NCBI GenBank assembly: GCA_014925825.1
Contig: JACGCK010000124.1
Coordinates: forward strand, 62,001-126,000
Source: Pholiota molesta
Lineage: Eukaryota > Basidiomycota > Agaricomycetes > Agaricales > Strophariaceae
DNA length: 64,000 bases
Direction of reading: 5' to 3'
The notes beneath the pieces were generated by a model that did not search any database, was not told the DNA's origin, and saw nothing but the letters and a program-made list of their open reading frames with translations. Positions 1-10,574 of the stretch are shown one piece after another. The first letter of the stretch is position 1. The number at the start of each line of letters is the position of its first letter. A program made the translations under genes and the position numbers.

Positions 1-2152
1 CTCCGTGACTGCGCAGGGTCTCCATCCATCGATTTCGCTTAACCGCCGATTATCCAGAGTCCGCATCTACCAGGCAGAGGGTGCGCAGCTACTGCAAGAG
101 CTGCCGCTTCCCAACGTCGTCGATTTCAACTTCTCCCCCCGCGGAACGTACCTTTCCACCTGGGAGCGTCCAGGTCCGTCTCGTCCGTTTTCCATCTCCC
201 CACCATGATCTCACATGCCCCGTTCACAGTCAAGCTCGAAGACGGCGCGCAGCACAAGAACCTCCGTGTCTTCTCCGTCTCGACCGGCGAGGAGCTCATC
301 GCGTTCACCCAAAAGTCGCAGGATGGCTGGGACCTCCAGTACACCATCTCCGAATCGCACGCCATCCGCCTCGTGTCCTCCGAGATCCAGGTGTTCCGTC
401 CGGCGGAGTGGGCCAAGGGGATTGTCGACAAGCTCAAGGTCGAGGGCGCCTCCGCCGTCGCCCTCAGCCCGGGCCTCAACCCCTCTGTCGCAGTGTTCGT
501 CGCCGAGAAAAAGGTGCGTCATCTATGTTCCAGTGACTCGAGTCGCCTCAGCTCACCTTGCCTCCTAGGGTCTCCCCGCGAGCATCAAGATTTACGGTCT
601 CACTACCCTCCAGAGCCCTCCGACATGCCAAAAAACCTTTTTCAAGGCCGACCGCGCACAGATGAAGTGGAACACGCTCGGTACCCAGGTGCTGCTCCTC
701 ACCCAGACGGAGGTCGACAATTCGAACAAGAGCTATTACGGCGAGACGGGCATGTACCTTCTGAGCGCCGCAGGAAACTTTGACTGCCGCGTTACGCTCG
801 ACAAGGAAGGGCCTATTCACGACTTTGCTTGGAGCCCCAATTCGAAGGAATTTGGTGTGGTGTACGGATGTGCGTCTTACTATATTTTTTTATTCTTGGC
901 CACCCTCTAATGCTTCACCACAGACATGCCCGCGAAAACGATGCTGTTCGACCAGCGCGTGCGCACGCTGCATGACTTCGGCAGCTCTCCGTGCAACTTC
1001 ATCGCCTTCAATCCGCAAGGCCGCCTGCTCGCGCTCGCGGGCTTCGGCAACCTCGCGGGAAAAATCGAGATCTACGACCGGCGCACGCTCGGCAAAGTGG
1101 CGACCATCGACGCGCCGAACACGTCGTACTGCGCATGGTCTCCCGACGGGCGCTTCCTGCTCACCGCGACGCTCTCCCCGCGCCTGCGCGTCGACAACGG
1201 CGTCAAGATCTGGCACTGCTCGGGCCCGCTCATGCACGTGCAGCTCACGGACGAGCTCTACCAGACCGCGTGGCGCCCCGCGCCCGTGGACGCCGTGCCC
1301 CCGTTCGGCGCGCAGCTTCCACCAGCCCCCGCGCCCTCGGCGAGCGTCGGCGCCGCGGCGCTGGAGGGCGCGCTGCGCCCGGTCGCGACGAAACCCGCGG
1401 GTGCGTATCGGCCTCCTGGCGCGCGCGGCGGGGCGACGCCTTCAATCTTCAAGCGCGAAGACGAGGGCGGGCCGGGGAGCGGGAGCGCGACGCCGCCGCG
1501 GTATAACCGCAGCCCGGTCCCTGGGGCGCCAGGCTACGGGCAGCATCAGCAGCAGCAGGGCGGGTACCAGGGCCAGAACGGCGCGCGGAGGACCGTGCCG
1601 GGTGCGCCGCCGCCGGGGTCGGCGGGTGCGCCTGGTGGGGACGCGCAGAAGAACCGGAAGCGGAAGGGGAAGAAGGAGCAGGGTCAGGGCGAGGATGGCG
1701 CTGCGGGCGCGGGCGCGTCGCTGGAGGTGCCGTCGGTGCAGTATGAGGGCGCGGGGCGCCAGCAACACCCGCAGCAGCAACGGAGGGAGCAGCAGAAGGG
1801 CCCGGCGAACGGGCACGCGGCGAATGGGCACGCGCGCAAACCTAACGGCGCCGGCCCAGGCGCACCACCGCCGCCGCCCGGCCTGCTCCCCACCGCCCCC
1901 GCCTCGCCCGCCCCGCCCCTCGAGGTGCCCGCGCCCGCGCCGCCAGCCGCTGTGGAGGACGCGGTGCCGCCGACGCCGGACGGCGCGCTGGACGCGGTGG
2001 CGAAGAAGGCGCGGAACCTGAACAAGAAGCTGAAGGCGATCGAGGAGCTGAAGGAGAAGGCGCGGCGCGGGGAGCGGCTCGAGGCGACGCAGCTGCGGAA
2101 GATGGAGGGCGAGGCGGAGATCCGGCGCGAGCTGGCGGCGCTGGGCGCGTGA
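1..2152 (+). CDS. eIF2A: Eukaryotic translation initiation factor 2A (eIF2A), 5'-truncated by window edge
   Basis: The 3' part of a four-exon (visible) gene: exons about 1-173, 230-513, 569-869 and 924-2152, all with GT-AG introns and consistent phases. The first exons encode the WD-type beta-propeller (segments such as KIWHCSGPLMHVQLTDELYQ, and NFSPRGTYLSTW near the left edge). They are followed by a long Gly/Pro/Gln-rich linker and a basic, charged C-terminal helix (KKLKAIEELKEKARRGERL) that is characteristic of eIF2A. The family is a non-canonical initiation factor that delivers Met-tRNA to the 40S subunit in the cytosol. The start codon lies outside the window. The low-complexity linker (about residues encoded by 1400-1960) is very GC-rich and longer than in yeast, as is common in Agaricomycetes. 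Family assignment is firm; the exact splice sites are read by eye. Confidence 0.9.
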
Positions 2153-2898
2153 GCGCGCGCGCGCGTCCGTGGGGGTGGTGCGTTTTCGCGGTGCGGCGTG
2201 TTTTCGTGCCTTGGTTTCCTTTGTTTCGATGGGCTGGTGGTGGTGGTGGCGCTGAGTGTTGAGACTGGCCTGCTAGTGCTACGCTTTCGGTCCGAGGTCT
2301 CGCGTCCGTTACGATGTCCATTCACATCTTATCTGCACCCTAACCATTTATCCATCCATACATCCATACATCCACCCACCCCTTCACCTCATCCAATTCA
2401 CCCCGCTCATTGATTCCCACCTCATCCACCCTCCATCCCATGCACGTATTTACCATCTGTCAAAATTTCTGTACCCTTTTTCGCCACCACATCTTTTCGC
2501 TCTTTTTCCTCTCTCTCTTGGTTACATGTTTTGGGCTGCTATTCGGATGTATGTACTTGTGACGAAACGAAACGAAACGAAACGAGATACGAGACGAATG
2601 CTTCATGACCGATGTATGTACGAACAGGATGAGGGTGTTTGCGCTGTGTCGTGTCATGGATATTGCGTATTTTTTGGTGACTTGGGAGTACATTTATTCT
2701 CTTCGACTTGCTGGTGTTACAGTAGCGTCGTTTGGTAAAGACAGGGAGATACAAAGAGCGAGGGCGACTAAATCCTAGTAATACCAACTAGCGAAAGCTT
2801 CGAGCGATAAACCATCCACTGACACGATATACACACAAGGAACACAAATCCCGTCGAAATCAAGAAATGAAAAGGGTAGCCCAAATTTAAAGGACCCT
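2153..2898. other. Intergenic, convergent 3' ends, with microsatellites
   Basis: No gene seen. The stretch separates eIF2A (+) from a minus-strand secreted-protein gene, so it holds both terminator regions. It contains a run of CATC/CATA-type tetranucleotides near 2350-2420 and a short ACGAA pentanucleotide array near 2560-2585. Its right part (about 2705-2870) is also found, diverged, at about 4563-4690 downstream of the second secreted-protein gene. It therefore belongs to the local tandem duplication. Confidence 0.6.
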
Positions 2899-3772
2899 CT
2901 AAACCGCGAAGACCAAAGACGTGCCAGCTAATAATAATGCGGCGAAGACCGCGCCGACTATGCTGCCACTCAGACGCAGCGCGCTGGAGGTCGCAGAGGT
3001 CGTCACGGCGCTCGTAGTACTCGTGCTGCTTCCACCGCCCGCGCCCGCTCCGGTGTCAGGCGCTGGGGTGGTGGTGCTCTCGCTGCCGGTGGCGGTCCCC
3101 CCAGTGCTGCCCCCATTAGTCTGTGTCGCAGCAGCGCCGGTGCTGGAGCTGCTGGAGCTGGAGTTGGAACGGGAACTGGAGCTGGAACTGGAACTGAAAA
3201 TGGAACTAGAACTGGAACTGGAGCTGGCGTCTATGCTGATGGGGGTGCCGGCTGCGCTGCAGGCCTCGTTGAGGGCGGCGATATCGCTGTCTACGAGGCC
3301 CTGCGTGACGTCGAGAGCGCCGTGGGCGACCGCGCACTCGAGGCAGGCGCGGAACGCGGTCGCGAGGGTGCTGGTGCACAGGCACGTCACATGGTCGTTG
3401 GCGCATGCCGCTGTCTGAGGGATAGAGGGATGCGGGTAAGCAGACGGGGTGTCATTGCGGATTCGGGGGATGTGGATTGGAGACGGGATGAGAAGAGGGG
3501 ACAGGACGTACGCTGACGGCATCTAGTACTGGCTGGCACGGCGTTGTGCATTGGGTGGGAATGAGGGTGTCAGGATTGATTTCGTCGGCTTGGCGCCTGG
3601 ACATGAAGTTCAGACGAGCGCCAGGGAGCGAGGTGGGCTCGGAAAGGACTGCAGAGGGGAGAAGAAGAACGGGTTAGCGCGGTCTGTTTCCATAATGGCA
3701 GTGCAAGGAAAAACTACCTGGCTGGATCGCTGAAATAAATACGCAAACCGCGATAATGAGATTTGACGACAT
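2899..3772 (-). CDS. Small Ser-rich, Cys-containing secreted protein, probably GPI-anchored (copy 1)
   Basis: Three exons on the minus strand: 3772-3718, 3648-3512 and 3414-2899, giving about 235 aa. The protein starts MSSNLIIAVCVFISAIQPG, a clean signal peptide. A cysteine module follows, with CTTPCQP, then CANDHVTCLCTS and ACLECAV, spaced like the eight-cysteine small secreted proteins of basidiomycetes. A Ser/Thr-rich stalk comes next, then a hydrophobic C-terminus (GAVFAALLLAGTSLVFAV) that looks like a GPI-attachment signal. The expected location is the cell surface or wall. A TATA box lies about 140 nt upstream. It is a tandem paralogue of the gene at 4728-5544, with identical intron positions and phases. 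Function is not known; an adhesin- or effector-like role is only inference. Confidence 0.8.
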
Positions 3773-3908
3773 GGCGTAAAATATTCAAAGCAAATATTAG
3801 GCGCCCTTGGGGCGGTGAATAGAAAATCTGCAGTAAAAAGGAACGGAAGTGTCAACAACGTGGACGTTCTGGTGGAAAGCTGGCTTGTAGAAAATTATGA
3901 GAGAGCGG

Positions 3909-3920
3909 TTATATATAAAT
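3909..3920 (-). promoter_or_regulatory. TATA box of secreted-protein copy 1
   Basis: TTTATATATAAC read on the minus strand, about 140 nt upstream of the ATG at 3772. The surrounding 150 bp recur upstream of copy 2 (TATA at about 5670) and in the relic third copy (about 4178-4190). That conservation supports a real core promoter. Confidence 0.55.
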
Positions 3921-4029
3921 TTCGTCTCCAGGACTTTGCGCGATGGGTATCAGTATCAGATGGGGAGACCGCGCCGTCGTGTGATGGGAAGTTAGGAACG
4001 ACTCTAACAACAGCACTCATGTAAAATCG

Positions 4030-4425
4030 GTGCTCGACATGGCGTAAGTATATTCAAAGCAAATATCAGGCGCCCGTGATGACGGTGATTGGGAATCGTA
4101 CGGTAAAAATGAACGGAAACGATGTGTGCACGTTTCGATGGGAAAGCTCGCTGGTAGAACTTTATGAGAGAGCGATTATATATAATTTTGACTTTTTGCG
4201 CGATCCGGGCGCCTGATTCACACCAGTCGTCCTAAGACCGCGCCTGGACCGCGCCGTCTTGTGATGGGAACGCGTCTAAGAATAGCACTCATGCGAACTC
4301 AGATGCGGCAAAGACCCGCCGGATGCGCTTGCGCAGACTCACTGGGGAGGGTCGTCGAGCTCGTAGGGACTGGAGCGCTCGTAGTATCTGTGCCGCTCCC
4401 ACCGCCCGCTCCAACTTCTGTATTA
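4030..4425 (-). pseudogene. Relic third copy of the secreted-protein gene
   Basis: Between the two intact paralogues lie two collapsed pieces of a third copy. First, 4030-4200 repeats the start-codon and promoter region of copy 1: the cgacatggcg start context, the aatattcaaagcaaatat tract and a TATA box. Its first exon runs into a stop within a few codons. Second, about 4290-4420 repeats the 3' coding end (minus strand), with the atgcggc-aagac and ccgctcccaccgcccgctcc segments matching the C-terminal region of copies 1 and 2. The signal-peptide and cysteine exons are missing. It is a non-functional remnant of a tandem triplication. Confidence 0.55.
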
Positions 4426-4727
4426 AGAGGGTGAGGTCGTCTGTGACGTTTCGGTGTATTTTTCTGTGGCCATTGGGCGATCGAGTGTGGCGTACGTTAT
4501 TCACTTTGCCTTGTGGTTGTCAAGTACCAGGCGCTCGAGCGGTGCGTTGAAGTGCAAGTGACATGGTTTAGTAAAGACAGGGTAATACAAAGAGCGAGGA
4601 CGAGTAAATCCTAATAATACCCACTAGCAGACGGTTCGAGCGATAACGTCCACTGACGCAACATACACATAAGGTTGACCACAAATCCCATCAAAATAAA
4701 AATGAAAAGGGTAGCCGAAAGAACGCC

Positions 4728-5544
4728 TTAAACCGCGAAGACGAAAGACGTTCCGACTAGTAATGCGGCGAAGACCGCGCCGACTACACTGGTGCGCAGA
4801 TGCAGCGCGCCGGAGGTCGTCGACGTCGTCGGGGCGCTTGTAGTGCCCGTGCTGCTCCCGCTGCTTGCTGCAGGCGCAGGGGTGGTTCCGGCGGCGGCGG
4901 CGGCGGTAGTGGTCCCTCCAGTTGTAGCCCCGCCGGTCTGCGTCGCAGCAGCGCCGTTGCTTGAGCTCGAGCTGGAACTGCCGCCGACGGTAACAGGCGT
5001 GCCGACGGTGTTACAGGCGTCGATCAGGGCGGCTATGTCGGCGTCGGCGAGGGTCTGGGGGACGTCGGTGGGGTCGTTAGTGACGGCGCACGTGAGGCAG
5101 GCTTGGTACGATGTCGCAAGGGCGTTGGTGCACAGGCAAGCCACAGGGTCGCTGTCGCATGTCGTATTCTGCGGGTGAAAGGAAGATAACAGAGTTCGGG
5201 TAAGCATATGTAATTGCGGATTCGGGAGGTGTGATTTGGAGATGAGAAGATAGAAAAGGACGTACGGGGCCCATGGCGGCTACTACTGCCTGGCACTGTG
5301 TTGTGCATTGGGTGGGGATGCCACTGGTGTCGATTCCGCTACTGGTAGCTTGACGCCTAAACAGGAAGTTCAGACCAGTGCCAGGGAGCGAGATGGGCTC
5401 CGAAATAACTGAAGTGGGAAGAAGAATTGTCGAAGAGATTCAAGTTAGCGTGGTCTATTTTTGAAATAGTAAAGTAAGGAATAACTCACCTGGTTGGATC
5501 GCAGAAATCAAGACGCAGGCCGCAATAATAAGATTCGACAACAT
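4728..5544 (-). CDS. Small Ser-rich, Cys-containing secreted protein, probably GPI-anchored (copy 2)
   Basis: Three exons: 5544-5490, 5408-5266 and 5168-4728, about 212 aa. Exon lengths of 55/143/441 mirror copy 1 at 55/137/516. The signal peptide is MLSNLIIAACVLISAIQPG. The cysteine module reads IPTQCTTQCQAV, then TTCDSDPVACLCTNA and ACLTCAV. A Ser/Thr/Ala/Gly stalk follows, then a hydrophobic tail (SVVGAVFAALLVGTSFVFAV) consistent with GPI attachment. The stalk is shorter than in copy 1, the expected mode of divergence for low-complexity repeats. It is the right-hand partner of a tandem duplication and has its own TATA box. The role is unknown; surface display is inferred from the targeting signals. 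Confidence 0.8.
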
Positions 5545-5668
5545 GGTAAAAGATGTTAGGCGCCCTTAATGACGGTGAATAAAAATCTGCGATAAAAATG
5601 AACGGAAGGTGTCAACGACGTGGACGTTTAGGTGGGAAAGCTGGCTGGTAGAATTTTATGAGTGAGCG

Positions 5669-5679
5669 GTTATATATAC
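5669..5679 (-). promoter_or_regulatory. TATA box of secreted-protein copy 2
   Basis: TATATATAAC-like run on the minus strand about 130 nt upstream of the ATG at 5544, at the same spacing as in copy 1. Confidence 0.5.
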
Positions 5680-5883
5680 TTTTCGTCTCCAGGCCTTCTG
5701 CGCAATCGGTGTCATCATCAGATGGGGAGACCGCGCCGTCGTGTGATGGGAATGCCTCTCTCTTCCATCATCATCAGATTGGGCGCAGTCTCTATCAGGT
5801 CTCTATTACATACAGCTGAATTTAGCTGGCGGGTCAAAATTCAAGCTAGTCAAGCTGCTCAAGACTGGCTCAATCAGAATTAG

Positions 5884-6022
5884 CAAAGAAAACCATGACT
5901 TCGGAGCCATTCAAGCATAAAGGGGTGCTGTAATTCGTTCTATGGTCACTTCTGAATCAAGCATCACAAAGACCGTGTATATATGAATATTTCGAATCTC
6001 ATCTCTTGTAATAAATTAACGT
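5884..6022. other. Short AT-rich intergenic stretch
   Basis: No coding signal. It is AT-rich sequence between the copy-2 promoter and a possible small minus-strand ORF. Confidence 0.5.
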
Positions 6023-6304
6023 TTAAACACTCAGGGCCAGGTTCTGGACGAAACTACGAGCCAATGGAATCTTCGCCAGATCGACATGAAAAAATTGCGT
6101 CTTTTCTCGTTGAACTATTACAAACACTCTAATACGCGGGTTCTCTTTCTCGCGTATGGCATTATTATTACTCATGATCGCTACCGATGAAGTATTTTTG
6201 TCAACCACGGGGATGTAAAACACTGTATGCCCTTTATTTGGTGGCTTGAGACGACTTGGAGTTAAATAATATGTTGATAGCCCACTTTTTATACCTTTCG
6301 ACAT
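6023..6304 (-). CDS. Hypothetical 93-aa protein
   Basis: An uninterrupted frame of 93 codons starting MSKGIKSGLSTYYLTPSRL. Its composition is ordinary (mixed hydrophobic and basic, with RIRVFVIVQREKTQFFHVDL resembling a beta-alpha segment), unlike a random shadow frame. It has no signal peptide or membrane segment. It lies divergent to the gene at 6512, and an AT-rich TATA-like tract sits immediately upstream on its strand. I recognise no family. It could be the last exon of a decayed gene rather than a complete one. Confidence 0.3.
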   Translation of the reverse strand: MSKGIKSGLSTYYLTPSRLKPPNKGHTVFYIPVVDKNTSSVAIMSNNNAIREKENPRIRVFVIVQREKTQFFHVDLAKIPLARSFVQNLALSV

Positions 6305-6387
6305 CTTTTTATACCTAAAAGCCGAGATTTGTTTGAACTGAGAATGGTTGTATAGGGATGTCTATTGATGGGGGCAATAGTCACGCT

Positions 6388-6404
6388 GTGCCACCAAGTG
6401 GCAC
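6388..6404. promoter_or_regulatory. Perfect 7-bp inverted repeat upstream of the 6512 gene
   Basis: GTGCCACCAAGTGGCAC: seven-base arms and a three-base spacer. Further half-sites follow at about 6408-6430 (tgtgccac, aagtggct). The cluster lies 45-70 bp upstream of a TATA box, a plausible binding site for a dimeric regulator. Function is inferred from position only. Confidence 0.35.
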
Positions 6405-6452
6405 ACAATGTGCCACTCATCAAGTGGCTCAAACAATGGCCCAAAAAATGAG

Positions 6453-6459
6453 TATATAA
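6453..6459 (+). promoter_or_regulatory. TATA box
   Basis: TATATAA 55 nt upstream of the ATG at 6512 and just downstream of the GTGCCAC inverted repeats. Confidence 0.45.
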
Positions 6460-6511
6460 TGAGTAAATATTCTGCCTGGTTCGTTGTTCAACGCAATGTT
6501 TACCCCCACAA

Positions 6512-7379
6512 ATGCCCGCCTCTCGATCTGCTACAAAAATTCTACTAGACAGTGGCGCCCCCAATCGCCAGCAATTGGCATCTGAGCAGCCACCACGTGA
6601 GGACCTGATCATTCCATCCGCTCCTCTTCGGCCTATACGCCTCGCCCAGAATCACTCAGAACTTTTAGAATGGGTGAAAACCGACAGCTCTATTCTCCAG
6701 ATGATACCGCCGTTTTACGCATACTTCCCAGGCGAAGAATATTTGGGAATACTCCTCATGCATGGGTGCCACATGGTCGACCAGTCTTTGTGCCCCTCGA
6801 CTTCTTCGGGGCGGGATCGGATAGTCACGATTGGACTCCCGCAGGCGCCCGACATTAGTGCGCTGAAGGAGGATGTACTGCGTGTTACTTTTTCTAAGAA
6901 TGGTACTCCGGGACCGTATATCAAGGATGTAGTGGATGGCGTGTGGTCGGTGGTGGACAAAGGACATGATGCCATCATTGATAACGTCCATGGAGGGCAT
7001 TATATCAGGATAGTTGTGAGTAATTAATCCCACTGACTTTGCTTGTGGAACATGAGCTCTTATTTTTTCTTGCTGTATCTTATAGTGGCCGTGCTATGGC
7101 ATTGTACGGATAGGACTGCCGCTCATCCCTCTCACAAGGGCTTCCCTTGCCGGTGCTATAGCCAGTGCCGTACTGTACTTCATGAAAAAGCTAAGCCCTG
7201 AGGCGATCCCAGCCCACGATATGCGTAATATGTATGGAAACGCAGTGAAGAATGTCAACACCCAGAAGTTGAGGCTGTTTTCGGTATCTAGATACCCTGG
7301 AAATAATTGGGTGCCCTCTTTGGGGCTCGATGTGGACCTGGATGCAATGTCGCTACATGATAGATCAGCTATGGAGTAA
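6512..7379 (+). CDS. Unknown two-exon protein with one predicted membrane segment
   Basis: Exon 1 is 6512-7015 and exon 2 is 7086-7379. The 70-nt intron has a GTGAGT donor and a TATAG acceptor, phase 0, giving about 265 aa. The first 160 residues are globular (MPASRSATKILLDSGAPNRQ, then a region rich in acidic and aromatic residues). Exon 2 opens with WPCYGIVRIGLPLIPLTRAS followed by LAGAIASAVLYFMKK, a likely single membrane segment, and then a short polar tail. There is no signal peptide. I do not recognise the family. Conserved splice signals and a TATA box make it a credible gene. Confidence 0.6.
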
Positions 7380-7518
7380 CTTAACCTCTTTTCTTCTGGA
7401 GTGCATTGATTCGTAAAGTTGGGCGCTAGCTACATATGAGTACAGTAGGGTAATAAAAGTACAAGAATTCAAAGGATATAAAATCTAGAATTTTAAGCGC
7501 CCAGAATGTCGTTTGATA

Positions 7519-8443
7519 CTACTTTGAAAGCGTCGGATTGTTGACATGAGCATTTCTCTGTCTTCGGTTCCTCAATAGCTCAATATAGACAAATGTGATC
7601 AGAATCCAGTCCGACATGTCCTCCCCTACAGAAAATATTTCCAGAAAGGCGGGCGCTTTTTCACTGGGATTCAGGCTGGAAAAGCGCGCTACAAGGAGTG
7701 GCACGTGTGCCTTTCCCCGTTCTTCCTTTGGATCTGCGTCGACGAGGAAGAGCTACGCTTCAAATTTTAGAACGTTTCATAAGTTAACATAATAGAAAAT
7801 TACTTGCCTCGGATACAGATGATCCCATCTTCCATCGATATTCTTTCCCATCAGGACCTTTGAAAATTCGATCGCTGAAAAACAAATATATCAGACGAGT
7901 AGAAAGCACGTCGAAAAGATTGCCTGACCTCCCGTACCAGCTCCATCCTGCCTTCCTAAAAAATTCGCTTGCCCTCCACTCGTTTCCCAGATGTCGTATA
8001 ATTGTAGAAGCGATGGTATGGAGCTCGATTTCAGCAATATGGGTAAGACCAACTCCAGCCTCAGTCTTGCTCGAATTTCTCTTATAATCATCGACTGTTG
8101 GTGGAGGTCCTGCCCATGACATCATCCCATCGTCCTGATATTCTAATGACCCCCGAGGATGTTCTACGTTTTCTTCGTTAGAATACAGAATGGATGGGTG
8201 CAATATAGGACCGTGGCCAAAGTGTTTTTCGGCCCAGAGCATCTCTTCCGTTGTGGCGTCGAGTTTTGGGAGAGCGCGCCAGATCGTAGCCGTGGTTTCC
8301 CCTAGTGCAGTTGAAAAGCAAGAGACTTTGTAGACTGCCTTGCCGTCTCTTGTGCAATAGCTGCAGCTGGCAGGGTTATATGATGTAAGATAGAGATGCA
8401 TAATGGAATCCGAGGTTGTGTTGATACGTTCTTCCTTGTTCAA
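7519..8443 (-). CDS. DUF6593-family protein with a GC-AG intron
   Basis: Three exons: 8443-7929, 7874-7808 and 7752-7519, about 271 aa. The N-terminus (MHLYLTSYNPASCSYCTRDG), the core (DRIFKGPDGKEYRWKMG) and the C-terminal helix (DMSDWILITFVYIELLRNRR) match the basidiomycete DUF6593 domain, a lipocalin- or Tubby-like beta-structured domain of unknown function. Intron 1 is normal GT-AG. Intron 2 uses a GAG|GCAAGT donor with acceptor TAG|CTC; only this GC-AG choice restores the family sequence (GSSVSE|LFLVDADP). It is divergent to a second DUF6593 gene at 8893, about 450 bp away. An internal ATG 14 codons in (MHLYL) may be the true start. Confidence 0.75.
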
Positions 8444-8892
8444 TTGCGTTTTTTATACTTGTCATAGTGAAAGCGAGCGCCATACACGCCTCATAATTCT
8501 GGACTTGAAATGTCTGGCTGGTCCATTCTACTCGGTGAAAGGCCTAGATCGAAGTCTACCAGCCAGACTCTGTCGTTGTGGTATATTAATGCCACCAACG
8601 ACCACATTCCCGAGGTGTTCCCGATTCCTTTTATAAGTTTGTATTTTTTGATTAAATTGTATGTGATAGTCTTTATGATTTATTTGTAGAAAGTTTAGGA
8701 TGTATATGAGTGATCATCCAAAACTAACATCACAATTCCAATTATTCTGAAGTACTCACGTTTATGTGTCGCGGATCTATTTTTGGAATGTTCTACCCCA
8801 GCCCAGCTAACCGAGGTCCCAATCAGGAACCCCGACAGTCGCGCTGAACTCTGGATGCCACCTCGTCCTCCTGGTCCCCAACGCTCCCGAAT
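8444..8892. other. Intergenic region between two divergent DUF6593 genes
   Basis: Shared promoter region of about 450 bp, AT-rich around 8640-8760. No further gene was seen. Confidence 0.5.
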
Positions 8893-9823
8893 ATGTCGAT
8901 GCAGCTATGTCTGGTGAATAACGACCCGACATCGACAACTCTGGTGACGCCAGATGGTGTCCCTCTCTTCTCCATCGAGACACCCCCCATGCCGCACTCC
9001 TTGATCGACGTCCATGTGCCTTCGCCCCCACGCCATCGGTCAACAACCGCGACGACGATCATAAAGCGCCTCGAGCGCTACCACATGAGCACTGGACACG
9101 TAGAAACGGAAATAGGTATCATCGAGTATCTGGGACAGCCTAAGGGATGCCATCTCCAACTATCTGCCGTGAATCACAGCTTAGACATTCCCCCACATCG
9201 GACGATGCTGAGGAACAGGGAGAGATTGGAGGACATTCGTGGAGAATCGGAGGAGGAGGCGGTGGACAAGTGAGTTTTCAACTGGTGTATCCAAGACGAA
9301 TAAATGATTGAATGTGGGGAGTGTTTAGTTCATGGGAGTTCACCTATCCTGACTCTGAGGAGCGATACAAGTGGCATTTGTTCGCGCACATTCCGGTCGT
9401 ACGTTTATGTTGCAGAGGCTAAGAAATCTCCAGATTTGACCAATCTCTGCCTTTTAGATGATATCCGAGTCTCCAGGGAATTCGTTAGTTCCTATAGCGC
9501 GATACCGCCGTGCCAAGCTAGGCATTATCTCGCGTTCGCGCCGAGCGTTTTTAGAGATCTTCCCCGCAGGACTGAACGTAATCGATCTCATAGTGGTCAC
9601 ATTCGTTGCGTTTATGAAACAACGCGTTCTTATCGACAATCCCGAAGATTCGCCCACTGAGGTTGTCCAACATCCCACTCAGACGTCGATCCTTCCTGTG
9701 CCAAGTCCATTCCTTTCGTCTTCGCCCAGCTTGACACGGCGGACATTCAACTGTCAAGTCGTGCCGCGGCTTGTCATGTCAAGTCAGGTGTCCATTTTTG
9801 GATTATTTGTGACAAACTTGTGA
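8893..9823 (+). CDS. DUF6593-family protein whose 3' end runs into a MITE-like element
   Basis: Three exons: 8893-9269, 9329-9398 and 9458-9823. The N-terminus MQLCLVNNDPTSTTLVTPDG (second ATG at 8899), the middle TIIKRLERYHMSTGHVETEI, the exon-2 core NSWEFTYPDSEERYKWHL and the C-terminal FLEIFPAGLNVIDLIVVTFV are all diagnostic of DUF6593. Phases 2 and 0 agree with the protein alignment. Downstream of about 9734 the frame enters a terminal inverted repeat, which supplies the last 30 residues and the stop. The C-terminus is therefore probably not ancestral. The function of the family is unknown. Confidence 0.7.
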
Positions 9824-10272
9824 CGATATCTGGCTAACTAGGAAAGAAAACTCACTAGACTGCATATTGAGCCAAATTTTAACCCAAAAGCCGAAAGGTC
9901 ATTGACCAAGTCCATCTAAAACTCTACATACAATTTTCTTCTGGAGAATCGGCGGAAAATGCGTACACTTATGGGAACAACACTAGCTGTCACAACTACA
10001 TTCAAAGAAAACATGATAGTCAGTCGAAATCACAATTAAGTCCAAAATTTGGAACCCGCAAGCGTTTTATATAATATTATAAGCTTCCCAAATTATGAGC
10101 TCTTCTTTCTACAGTGCTGATACTGACAAACGAGGTCAGAGGGCAAGTCAAATGCCGAATTTCTCTAAGAGGGCGTGACAACCAAAAATGGACATGTAAC
10201 TTGACAGTTAACTGTCACGTAACTGGACATGACAATTCAAATCGCGACTTGACACCTATTTGTCCGCCGTGT
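9734..10272. mobile_element. MITE-like element with long imperfect terminal inverted repeats
   Basis: The ends carry a perfect 12-bp inverted repeat, ACACGGCGGACA at 9734-9745 and its complement at 10261-10272. Similarity continues inward for about 80 bp per arm (tgtcaagtcg, cttgtcatgt, gtccatttttgg on the left; the complementary stretches at 10180-10260 on the right). The total is 539 bp, non-coding and AT-rich inside. The right arm contains the 16-bp palindrome TGACAGTTAACTGTCA at 10202-10217. No transposase is encoded, and I could not define a target-site duplication. It is best called a non-autonomous DNA transposon of unknown superfamily. Confidence 0.55.
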
Positions 10273-10574
10273 GACCATGTATGGTGGTCAACACCTTCCA
10301 AAATGATATCCGTCCTTGCACACTTTCTTCTGCAATGGATACAAGGCAATCTAAAATAACTGTAGTTTTGTGGACGGCTTCCCTTGTCTCCGTCGTGTAA
10401 CTGTTTGTACGCTGTGCTGCTGTCTCTTTTCTTTTTTTTGACCTGGGCTGTATATTGGTGTAATTGGGATTATGTTCTGGACAATTTAGACGAGCTACCG
10501 TTATGGTTCTCATGTAGTGAACAGCAAACTATATTTCTGACAGATATTTAGCAGCACATATCTATCTGCAGAAA
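10273..10574. other. Intergenic
   Basis: AT-rich sequence with no supported gene; terminator region of the minus-strand gene that follows. Confidence 0.5.

Noticed and set aside
1442..2325. Long Arg/Ser/Pro-rich minus-strand ORFs opposite eIF2A
   Set aside because: Shadows of the GC-rich eIF2A linker; no promoter or splice logic.
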